Assembly: GCA_044507695.1 (NCBI GenBank)
Contig: JBIQJD010000008.1
Coordinates: 130,820 to 194,819 of the forward strand
Direction of reading: 5' to 3'
Source of the DNA: JBIQJD01 sp044507695
GTDB taxonomy: Bacteria; Bacteroidota; Ignavibacteria; Ignavibacteriales; Ignavibacteriaceae
Length of the DNA stretch: 64,000 nt
The position numbers were made by a program, and so were the translations under genes. The notes beneath the pieces are model-generated. The model did no database searches. It was not told the origin of the DNA and saw nothing but the letters and a program-made list of their open reading frames with translations. Below, in pieces: positions 56,985 to 64,000 of the stretch (position 1 is the first letter of the stretch; every line of letters begins with the position of its first letter).

Positions 56985-58436
56985 ATGAGTAAAGCAGACA
57001 TAGGATTAGTTGGTCTTGCCGTTATGGGCGAGAATCTTGTTCTTAATATGGAAAGCCATGGATTTACCGTTGCTGTGTACAACAGAACATTATCAAAGGT
57101 AGATAATTTTATTAACGGCAGAGGCAAAGGAAAAAATATAATCGGAGTTCATTCAATTGAAGAACTTGTTTCAAATTTAAAAACACCGCGCAAAATAATG
57201 CTGATGGTAAAAGCCGGCAAACCGGTTGATGATTTTATTGAACTGCTTATTCCTCATCTTGAAAAAGGTGATATAATAATAGATGGAGGCAATTCACATT
57301 TCCCTGATACAATAAGAAGAACAGAGTATGTTGAAGAAAAAGGATTATTGTATATCGGCACCGGCGTTTCTGGCGGAGAGGAAGGCGCACTTAAAGGTCC
57401 ATCAATTATGCCCGGCGGTTCAACTGAAGCATGGCCGCATGTTAAACCAATATTTCAATCTATTGCAGCAAAGGTAGAAGATGGAAGTCCCTGCTGTGAT
57501 TGGATAGGTGAAAATGGTGCCGGTCATTTTGTTAAGATGGTTCACAACGGAATTGAGTATGGAGATATGCAATTGATTTGTGAAGCTTATCAGATAATGA
57601 AAGATTTATTGGGAATGTCATACGAAGAAATGCATCAAACATTTAAAGAATGGAATGAAGGCGAACTTAACAGTTATCTTATCGAAATAACCAGGGATAT
57701 ATTAGCATTTAAAGATGAGGATGGAAATCCGCTGGTTGATAAAATATTAGATACTGCCGGGCAAAAAGGAACCGGGAAATGGACAGTAGTTTCTTCACTT
57801 GATGTTGGTGTACCATTAACACTTATCGGTGAAGCAGTTTATGGCAGAACATTATCTGCAATAAAAGATGAAAGGGTTGCTGCATCAAAAGTTTTGAGCG
57901 GACCCAAACCAGAATTCTCCGGGAACAAAAAAGAATTTGTTGATGATTTGGGTAAAGCATTATATGCTGCAAAAATAATTTCTTACGCACAAGGCTACAC
58001 CTTAATGCGTTACGCTGCTGAAGAATATAAATGGAATTTAAATTACGGCGGAATAGCTTTGATGTGGAGAGGCGGCTGCATTATTCGTTCAATCTTTTTA
58101 GGAAAAATAAAAGATGCCTTTGATAAAAATCCATCACTTACAAATTTGCTGCTTGATCCATTCTTCAAAGAAAAAATTGAAACATCACAACAAGGATGGA
58201 GGCGGGTAGTTTCAACTTCAATCAATAATGGAATCTGGATTCCTGCATTATCAACTGCCTTGAATTATTATGATGGAATAAGAAATTCACGTCTGCCTGC
58301 AAACCTGCTTCAGGCGCAGCGTGATTATTTTGGCGCTCATACATATGAAAGAATTGATAAACCCAGAGGCGAATTCTTTCATACAAACTGGACGGGCAGA
58401 GGTGGAATGACTTCTTCTACAACATATTCTGTATGA
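56985..58436 (+). CDS. gnd: 6-phosphogluconate dehydrogenase, decarboxylating
   Basis: 483-aa enzyme that oxidises 6-phosphogluconate to ribulose 5-phosphate plus CO2. Signatures: G-L-A-V-M-G-E-N-L-V-L-N at the NADP site, V-Y-N-R-T (Asn-Arg-Thr favours NADP), G-T-G-V-S-G-G-E-E-G-A-L-K-G-P-S, and G-A-G-H-F-V-K-M-V-H-N-G-I-E-Y with the catalytic lysine. It lies 21 bp after the LarA-like gene and is the last gene before a strong terminator, so it belongs to the uronate operon rather than standing alone. Confidence 0.97.
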   Translation: MSKADIGLVGLAVMGENLVLNMESHGFTVAVYNRTLSKVDNFINGRGKGKNIIGVHSIEELVSNLKTPRKIMLMVKAGKPVDDFIELLIPHLEKGDIIIDGGNSHFPDTIRRTEYVEEKGLLYIGTGVSGGEEGALKGPSIMPGGSTEAWPHVKPIFQSIAAKVEDGSPCCDWIGENGAGHFVKMVHNGIEYGDMQLICEAYQIMKDLLGMSYEEMHQTFKEWNEGELNSYLIEITRDILAFKDEDGNPLVDKILDTAGQKGTGKWTVVSSLDVGVPLTLIGEAVYGRTLSAIKDERVAASKVLSGPKPEFSGNKKEFVDDLGKALYAAKIISYAQGYTLMRYAAEEYKWNLNYGGIALMWRGGCIIRSIFLGKIKDAFDKNPSLTNLLLDPFFKEKIETSQQGWRRVVSTSINNGIWIPALSTALNYYDGIRNSRLPANLLQAQRDYFGAHTYERIDKPRGEFFHTNWTGRGGMTSSTTYSV

Positions 58437-58499
58437 TGATAGATTAGGCGTAATACAATAAGTATACATTTGTAAATTAAATTATTAATTATTTACCAA

Positions 58500-58533
58500 A
58501 GCCGGATTGAATAAAATTTAATCCGGCTTTTTT
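58500..58533 (+). terminator. Intrinsic terminator after gnd
   Basis: A 9-bp stem, AGCCGGATT (58500-58508) with AATCCGGCT (58520-58528), closes an 11-nt loop and is followed by a T-run (58528-58533). It lies 64 bp after gnd and ends the hexuronate operon. Confidence 0.92.
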
Positions 58534-58637
58534 GTTTTAGGATATTTAAGCCGGAAAAAATAATTCTTCAATCATGAATTATTGTTCAATAAATAGTAAT
58601 TTAAATCAGTTATAAATTAAACCAATAGTATATTGCA

Positions 58638-60068
58638 ATGAAAACTCTTTTTATTATTCTCTTTTCAAGTTTAATTATGATTGCTCAAACTAAATATCCC
58701 GAAATAAACAACGCAATTGCAGCGGGAAGTTTTGATGAAGCTAAAAAATTAATTGAAGTAAAATTAAACTCCGGTAATTTAGATGATGAAGAAAAGTATA
58801 ATCTGAATTTTCAGATTGATAAGATGGAACGCATCAAAAAAGATTTTAATAAAACAAGAGATGATATTAAAAAGCAGCTGTCTAAATACTATACCGATTT
58901 AACAGACTCTATGATTGATGCTTGGGAAAAAGATAATTCACTTGAAATGAAAATGATTAATAGTGAGAAAAAATATTTTAGAAATGCCGTTCCGAATCTT
59001 TTCCGCGTAAATAAAGAAGCACAAAAAATTAAGCAGGCAGTTGAAGGAAAAACATATCACAGTAAGTTAAATCAGTTCTTAAGTAAACATTTACCGGAAT
59101 CGGTGCAAAAAATTTCCGAATCAGATTTGAAGATTGGTAATCCTGTAAGAATAAAAATTAATTATACTTTAACAGTCGATAAAAATGCCGTTCCCGCCGG
59201 AGAAACAATTCGCTGCTGGCTTCCGTACCCGCGTGAAGGACATTCAAGACAAACGGATATCAAATTAATTTCTGTGAACGATGATAATTATACAATTGCT
59301 GACAATGAATATCCCCAGCGCACACTTTATATGGAAAAGAAAGCCGTAGCGGACAGCTCAACTGTTTTTAACATGCAGCTGGAATACACAGCTTATTCTG
59401 AATGGCACAATGTTAATGCTGATAGTTTAAAGCCATATCGTCCAGCAACTGATTTGTACCGCGAATATACGAGCGAACGCCCCCCTCATATTGTATTTAC
59501 TGATAAGATAAAAGCACTATCCGAAAAAATTGTTGGCAGGGAATTGAATCCTTATAAAAAATTGAAATTAATATACACGTGGGTTGATGAAAATATTCCG
59601 TGGGCAAGTGCAAGAGAATACTCAACGATTGACAGCATTTCAAATTACTGCATTAATAATATGCATGGTGATTGCGGTATAAAAACTCTTCTGTTTATAA
59701 CGCTTTGCAGATATAATGGAATTCCGGCAAAATGGCAGAGCGGCTGGATGCTTCATCCGGGAAGTGTAAATCTTCATGATTGGAGTGAAGTATATCTGGA
59801 AGAATACGGCTGGGTTCCTGTTGATCAGGATTATGGAATTCAGGAATCAAATGATGAGAGAGTAAAATATTATTACACAAACGGAATAGATTCTTACCGT
59901 TTAATTGTAAATGATGATTACTCAAAACCCTTGTATCCACCAAAGAAATATCCGAGAAGTGAAACAATTGATTTTCAGCGCGGAGAAGTTGAGTGGGATG
60001 GAGGCAATCTCTACTTTGATAAGTGGGATTATAACATGGAAGTAGAATACCAGATGCTTAATCAATAA
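58638..60068 (+). CDS. Secreted transglutaminase-like cysteine protease-fold protein
   Basis: 476 aa with a short signal peptide (cut near I-A-Q-T). A charged helical region at about 20-150 precedes a beta domain (about 165-255) and a transglutaminase-like core with the triad Cys346 (H-G-D-C-G), His380 (L-H-D-W-S-E-V) and Asp396 (V-P-V-D-Q-D-Y-G). Such proteins are typically proteases or peptide-bond modifying enzymes outside the cytoplasm. It stands alone between the gnd terminator and a new promoter. Confidence 0.85.
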   Translation: MKTLFIILFSSLIMIAQTKYPEINNAIAAGSFDEAKKLIEVKLNSGNLDDEEKYNLNFQIDKMERIKKDFNKTRDDIKKQLSKYYTDLTDSMIDAWEKDNSLEMKMINSEKKYFRNAVPNLFRVNKEAQKIKQAVEGKTYHSKLNQFLSKHLPESVQKISESDLKIGNPVRIKINYTLTVDKNAVPAGETIRCWLPYPREGHSRQTDIKLISVNDDNYTIADNEYPQRTLYMEKKAVADSSTVFNMQLEYTAYSEWHNVNADSLKPYRPATDLYREYTSERPPHIVFTDKIKALSEKIVGRELNPYKKLKLIYTWVDENIPWASAREYSTIDSISNYCINNMHGDCGIKTLLFITLCRYNGIPAKWQSGWMLHPGSVNLHDWSEVYLEEYGWVPVDQDYGIQESNDERVKYYYTNGIDSYRLIVNDDYSKPLYPPKKYPRSETIDFQRGEVEWDGGNLYFDKWDYNMEVEYQMLNQ

Positions 60069-60149
60069 CCGTTTATATCCATTAAAAAGTGCCTTAATCC
60101 TCTTAAAACAATTACTTACTTTTGTGATTGATTTTAAGAGTAACACCTT

Positions 60150-60180
60150 TTGGATTTACCTGACCCCTTTGGTAACTTTA
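60150..60180 (+). promoter_or_regulatory. Likely Bacteroidota-type promoter
   Basis: TTG at 60150-60152, then 20 bp, then TAACTTTA (60173-60180), which matches 7 of 8 positions of TAnnTTTG counting the two free bases. The ATG of the next gene lies about 25 bp downstream. Confidence 0.45.
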
Positions 60181-60204
60181 TAACCTGTTTCAAAAAAAAT
60201 TGTT

Positions 60205-60957
60205 ATGATTAAAAGAAAATCAACTCTTTATCTTTGGCTGATTATATTTATCTGGATGGCAGTTCCATCATCAATATTACCCCAAGGAAATTATATTGAT
60301 GCACCATTTGGCGGCGGCGGCGGCTACACACCTGGCTGGTACATTCCTAATCTTGATCCTATTAATCAACGAGTTAAAGCATTCGGAGTGCCGGAGCTTT
60401 CAACAAGTGGATTTTATACTTCCGGCGGCGCCGGGATGATTTATCTCGGATTAATTCCCGGTATAAGAATTGGCGGAATGGGATTCGGCGGTTCTACTTC
60501 TGAATCATCAGTGGTGAATGGTTTTAATAGGAAGGTAATTTATTCATTAGGCGGCGGCGGATTTACTGTTGAATATACATTGCCTTTTGTTAGAGATTTG
60601 GGAATTTCTATCGGCGCAATTATTGGCGGCGGTTCACTGGAAGTAGAGATTTACAAAACAAAAAACAATTACAATTGGGGAGAAATTTGGGATTGGGAGA
60701 ATAGAACAGTTCCCGCAGGAGAAATGGAAGTTGCAAATGCAATTGATCATAATTTCTGGTTTATCTCTCCGACTTTAAATATTGATATCCCGGTTTATAG
60801 ATTTGTAATATTAAGACTTGGTGCTGGTTATCAGATAGATTTGGGCAATAGTTGGACATCCAACAATGGAGCTGAACTGAATAATGTTCCTTCTGATTTG
60901 GACGCCAACACTTTCTTTATACAATCAGGAATTTTCATCGGATTTTTTTCATTCTAA
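60205..60957 (+). CDS. Hypothetical exported protein, possible outer-membrane barrel
   Basis: 250 aa that I do not recognise. A signal peptide (hydrophobic 8-22, cut near L-P-Q-G) is followed by glycine-rich beta strands (G-G-G-G-G-Y, L-G-G-G-G-F-T-V-E-Y) alternating with charged turns, and an aromatic C-terminus (I-G-F-F-S-F). This is compatible with a small eight-stranded outer-membrane barrel. rfbB follows 9 bp later, so it may be linked to surface polysaccharide. Confidence 0.65.
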   Translation: MIKRKSTLYLWLIIFIWMAVPSSILPQGNYIDAPFGGGGGYTPGWYIPNLDPINQRVKAFGVPELSTSGFYTSGGAGMIYLGLIPGIRIGGMGFGGSTSESSVVNGFNRKVIYSLGGGGFTVEYTLPFVRDLGISIGAIIGGGSLEVEIYKTKNNYNWGEIWDWENRTVPAGEMEVANAIDHNFWFISPTLNIDIPVYRFVILRLGAGYQIDLGNSWTSNNGAELNNVPSDLDANTFFIQSGIFIGFFSF

Positions 60958-60966
60958 AAGGGCTTA

Positions 60967-61977
60967 ATGAAAAACATACTTGTAACCGGAGGAGCCGGTT
61001 TTATCGGCAGTAATTTCATAAATCATATCGTAAAAGAAAGGGATGATTATAATATTATAAATCTGGATGCGCTAACCTATGCAGGCAATCTGGAAAATCT
61101 CATTCCTTCCCAGGATAAAAAAAATTATCACTTTGTTAAAGGTGATATAACCAATGCGGAATTGATTAATTATCTGTTCTTAAAATTCAAAATAAAATTT
61201 GTAATTAATTTTGCCGCTGAATCCCATGTTGATAGAAGTATTCTTGGCTCACAGATATTTTACAGAACAAATGTAATAGGTACAAATGTTTTGCTTGAAA
61301 CAGCCAGGAGATATGATGTTGAAAAGTTTTTGCAGGTATCTACAGATGAAGTTTACGGAAGTCTTGGTGCGGAAGGTTTATTTACAGAAACAACTCCGCT
61401 CTCACCTAATAGTCCTTATTCATCCAGTAAAGCAGCAGCGGATATGATGGTTTCAGCTTTTCATCATACATACGGATTGCCGGTTGTTATAACAAGATGT
61501 TCAAACAATTACGGTCCATATCAATTTCCTGAGAAACTTATTCCTTTAATGATTATCAATGCATTGAATAATAAAAAACTTCCTGTTTATGGAGATGGAA
61601 TGAATGTGCGTGATTGGATTTATGTGATTGATCATAACAAAGCGATAAATCTTGTATTTGAAAAAGGGAAACCCGGTGAAGTTTATAATATTGGTGCAGG
61701 CAATGAAATGCCGAATATAGAAATTGTGAAATTAATTCTTCGGCAGCTTGGTAAATCAGAAGAGTTGATTGAATTTGTAAAAGACAGGCCTGGGCATGAT
61801 AGACGGTATGCGATTGATTCATCAAAAATTGGAAAAGAACTTGGCTGGAAACCTGAGTTTAGTTTTAATGAAGCTATTGAAAAAACAATCAACTGGTACA
61901 TTGAAAATAAAAACTGGTGGAGTAGAATTATAACCGGCGAGTATCAAAAGTATTATTCACTTCAATATAAAAATTAG
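60967..61977 (+). CDS. rfbB: dTDP-glucose 4,6-dehydratase
   Basis: 336-aa extended SDR enzyme making dTDP-4-keto-6-deoxyglucose for rhamnose and other deoxysugars. Seen: the NAD loop T-G-G-A-G-F-I-G-S at 7-15, L-D-A-L-T-Y-A-G-N-L, the S-T-D-E-V-Y-G active-site Asp-Glu pair, Y-S-S-S-K with the catalytic Tyr and Lys, and R-C-S-N-N-Y-G-P-Y-Q-F-P-E-K. The usual partners rmlA, rmlC and rmlD are not adjacent, so it is separated from the rest of the pathway. Confidence 0.94.
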   Translation: MKNILVTGGAGFIGSNFINHIVKERDDYNIINLDALTYAGNLENLIPSQDKKNYHFVKGDITNAELINYLFLKFKIKFVINFAAESHVDRSILGSQIFYRTNVIGTNVLLETARRYDVEKFLQVSTDEVYGSLGAEGLFTETTPLSPNSPYSSSKAAADMMVSAFHHTYGLPVVITRCSNNYGPYQFPEKLIPLMIINALNNKKLPVYGDGMNVRDWIYVIDHNKAINLVFEKGKPGEVYNIGAGNEMPNIEIVKLILRQLGKSEELIEFVKDRPGHDRRYAIDSSKIGKELGWKPEFSFNEAIEKTINWYIENKNWWSRIITGEYQKYYSLQYKN

Positions 61978-62000
61978 TTTAAATCTTAATTGAGATTAAA

Positions 62001-63452
62001 ATGAAAATAAATCTTTTTGTCATATTTCTATTATTATGTTTCACTGCAGCATCAGCTCAAACTAAAGAACAATCCGGATTAAGTGATATAATGGCAGCCG
62101 GTGTAATATCTGTAACAATTGGCGGTGATTTTATAGTAACCGGAACTTATCCTGCATTCATCACTGAGAGAGTTGATCAATTTGTTACCCGCATGTATAA
62201 TGAAACACGTGAAAAAATATTATCTCAACTAACGCAGCAGCCTGAACTCCTAAAGAAAGCGCAGAAAGAACTGGAAAGTTATTCAATCAGAAATATTACA
62301 CTTAAAAGAAATAACGGAGAAGAGCTAAATCTTGATTTGTTAAGATTCAGAAGAACAGGTGATTTTGCGGAAAATCCATATTTAAAAAATGATGATGTTT
62401 TGATTTTCCCTCCATCAGATCTTGAAAGGAATTTCTTTTCAATTTCCGGAGCAGTAAACAAGCCTGGTAAATATCATTTTAAAGATGGAGATGAATTATC
62501 AGATGCAATTGAGCTTGCCCAGGGAATAAATAAAGCTTATCAAAATGTAAGCAAGGCAGAGATTCACCGCCTGAGTTATGATGGTGAATCAATGAAAGTA
62601 ATCCCTGTTGATCTTAGTAGTAATTATCCGTTAGAAAGAGGTGATAGAATTATTGTCATCGCGGATGAAACACAGAAAAAAGAATTCAGCGTAACAGTGC
62701 TTGGTGAAGTTAAAAATCCGGGAAAAATTCCGATTACTAAAAACACAACCACACTTAAAGAAGTTATTCAAAAAGCAGGCGGCGTAACTGAACATGCTTC
62801 ATTACACAGATCAAAATTATTCACAGGTAATTCGCTTCATTTGCTCATTGAAAGATTGTACGGAATTAATTTACAGGATAATCCTGATATTCTTTCTCCA
62901 CAATTATTTGAAATATCAGATAAGATAGTTGAGCTTGAGAATGCAATGATGTACAGGATGTCAAACCTTACTTATGATGATACATCATATTTTTTCCTGG
63001 AAAATCAAATAAGAGTTTTGATGGAAGGAAGTTCTCTTGATCTTTCAGAAATAAATGATGATTCCTCTGAAATAGGCCAGCATATAGTTCGCGATGGTGA
63101 TATTGTAGTTATACCCCAAAAGAAAAATACTGTTTATGTATTTGGTCAGGTTGCTAATCCGGGACACATTGCATATGCACCAGGAATGGATGCATTTTAT
63201 TATATCAATCAGGCTGGCGGTATGGGCAGATATGCAGAAGATGAAGAAGACGTAGTAGTTATTAAAGCCGGTGGTAGAAGATGGATTCCTTTGAGTGAAG
63301 AAAAGGCAAAGATCGAAGAAGGCGATTTTATTTATGTACCAAGAGTCCCCATGTATCCCTTTAATTATTATGTGGCTCAGGTTGGCAACTATTTGAGTAT
63401 TGCAGCAAGTGCCGCAACAGTTGTTCTTCTGTTAATTGAATTGAGTAAATAA
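62001..63452 (+). CDS. SLBB-domain polysaccharide export protein
   Basis: 483 aa with a signal peptide (cut near A-S-A-Q) and several SLBB (beta-grasp) repeats, e.g. S-G-A-V-N-K-P-G-K-Y-H-F (about 150), L-G-E-V-K-N-P-G-K-I-P (about 235) and F-G-Q-V-A-N-P-G-H-I (about 380). The C-terminus has a hydrophobic helix (S-A-A-T-V-V-L-L-L-I-E-L). This resembles Wza-type exporters of capsule or exopolysaccharide but lacks an obvious classic export domain at its N-terminus. It follows rfbB by 23 bp. Confidence 0.85.
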   Translation: MKINLFVIFLLLCFTAASAQTKEQSGLSDIMAAGVISVTIGGDFIVTGTYPAFITERVDQFVTRMYNETREKILSQLTQQPELLKKAQKELESYSIRNITLKRNNGEELNLDLLRFRRTGDFAENPYLKNDDVLIFPPSDLERNFFSISGAVNKPGKYHFKDGDELSDAIELAQGINKAYQNVSKAEIHRLSYDGESMKVIPVDLSSNYPLERGDRIIVIADETQKKEFSVTVLGEVKNPGKIPITKNTTTLKEVIQKAGGVTEHASLHRSKLFTGNSLHLLIERLYGINLQDNPDILSPQLFEISDKIVELENAMMYRMSNLTYDDTSYFFLENQIRVLMEGSSLDLSEINDDSSEIGQHIVRDGDIVVIPQKKNTVYVFGQVANPGHIAYAPGMDAFYYINQAGGMGRYAEDEEDVVVIKAGGRRWIPLSEEKAKIEEGDFIYVPRVPMYPFNYYVAQVGNYLSIAASAATVVLLLIELSK

Positions 63453-63942
63453 ATTTGTACTAAAAAAAATCAAGGAAAATTTAATTGGTTTTTATTCCAG
63501 CTATTTCTTGTATTTATTAGTATGTATAAGATTCATTTTTTGTAAGATAATAAGCAAACGTTCTTTTATAGTTTATGTTGATGAAAAAAAGCATCTGAAG
63601 ATTTCAAGATTTTATCTCAGGATTATCTATTCAGCAATTTAAAATATTTTTAATTTTAGGCTGAAAATCTTGACAATTTAAAATTATCCTATATCTTTGG
63701 AAGGCTTTTTGAGAAATACTTTTCAACTCTCCTTCCTGGTGCGTTGATCAAATAAAAAAGTAAAAAAAGTTTTGAAATGATGAATGTGTCTCTTGACATT
63801 CGATGTAAGAGGCTGTAAATTTGAAGCCCTTCTTTAATGAAGGAAACAACAAGAGTTCTTTGATAGAGTGAGTGCATTTAACCAGTCAGTTAAATGGTTT
63901 CAATTAAGCGTCTACACGCCAAGATTACAAAAAATTTAAACT
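63453..63942. other. rRNA operon leader region without genes
   Basis: An A/T-rich 490-bp stretch between the SLBB gene and 16S rRNA. The first 210 bp hold nothing I can identify. The second half contains the rRNA promoter, a boxA-like GTTCTTTGA (about 63855-63863) and a small hairpin (AACCA/TGGTT, about 63880-63899) that may take part in precursor processing. A short open frame on the minus strand here is chance. Confidence 0.7.
63670..63699 (+). promoter_or_regulatory. rrn P: rRNA operon promoter, Bacteroidota type
   Basis: TTGACA at 63670-63675 and TATCTTTG at 63692-63699 with 19 bp between TTG and TATCTTTG. This fits the Bacteroidota consensus TTG-N19 to N21-TAnnTTTG exactly. It lies about 245 bp before the 16S start, a normal leader length. 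Confidence 0.8.
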
Positions 63943-64000
63943 CTACAACGGAGAGTTTGATCCTGGCTCAGGACGAACGCTGGCGGCGTGCTTAACACAT
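63943..64000 (+). rRNA. rrs: 16S ribosomal RNA, 5' end only
   Basis: The sequence AGAGTTTGATCCTGGCTCAG (from 63952) is the universal 5' 16S stretch, followed by the conserved GACGAACGCTGGCGGCGTG. The first bases (near 63943) are set by comparison with E. coli. The gene runs off the window. Confidence 0.97.

Noticed and set aside
63689..63877. Small minus-strand open frame in the rRNA leader
   Set aside because: It lies over the rRNA leader, just past its promoter and over the boxA-like site, and has no recognisable content.
1..64000. CRISPR arrays, insertion sequences, prophage or tRNA genes
   Set aside because: I saw no spaced direct repeats, transposase or integrase motifs, phage genes, or convincing tRNA cloverleaf in the window.

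Overview
The window looks like chromosomal DNA from a low-GC, gliding-type member of the Bacteroidota/Ignavibacteriota side of the FCB group. Evidence: several large secreted proteins end in a type IX secretion (T9SS) sorting domain with the N-Y-P-N-P-F-N-P motif, a PorV/PorQ-family protein and two long TonB-dependent receptors are present, and the 16S rRNA gene at the right edge is preceded by a TTG-N19-TATCTTTG promoter. There is no SusD gene next to the receptors, and the NADH dehydrogenase genes are complete. Ignavibacteria (Melioribacter/Ignavibacterium relatives) is my best guess; the family level is inference.

Layout. 1-2.9 kb: the 3' end of a glycyl radical enzyme and its radical-SAM activase, separated by a palindromic repeat. 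2.9-4.2 kb (minus strand): GTP cyclohydrolase I (folE) and a flavin oxidoreductase. 4.3-18.8 kb: a complete 13-gene complex I operon (nuoA, B, CD fused, E to N). 18.9-20.9 kb (minus strand): a YghZ-like aldo/keto reductase and an NAD-dependent epimerase-like protein. 21.1-58.4 kb: a large pectin and hexuronate utilisation region. 58.6-63.5 kb: a secreted transglutaminase-like protein, a small membrane or outer-membrane protein, rfbB, and an SLBB-domain polysaccharide-export protein. 63.5-64 kb: the rRNA leader and first bases of 16S rRNA.

The pectin region contains a DUF4861 protein, a TRAP transporter (dctPQM), uronate isomerase (uxaC), two TonB-dependent receptors, beta-helix enzymes (PL1 and PL9 lyases, a GH28 polygalacturonase, a CE8 pectinesterase-like protein), a GH105 hydrolase, T9SS-exported proteins, a LacI regulator, and a catabolic run uxaE - SDR reductase - PfkB kinase - LarA/DUF2088 protein - gnd. 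Together these could cut pectin outside the cell, import oligomers across the outer membrane and monomers by TRAP, and oxidise galacturonate.

The most interesting point is the last part of that run. Mannonate dehydratase (uxuA) and KDPG aldolase are not in the cluster. Their place is taken by a LarA-superfamily protein that keeps the nickel-pincer residues, and by 6-phosphogluconate dehydrogenase. This suggests, as a hypothesis, that mannonate is epimerised at C2 to gluconate, phosphorylated, and sent into the pentose phosphate pathway as ribulose 5-phosphate plus CO2. Other points are a LacI-type operator on a promoter in front of the DUF4861-TRAP-uxaC genes, a receptor/FnIII-protein/PorV trio that could stand in for SusCD, and several unexplained inverted repeats.
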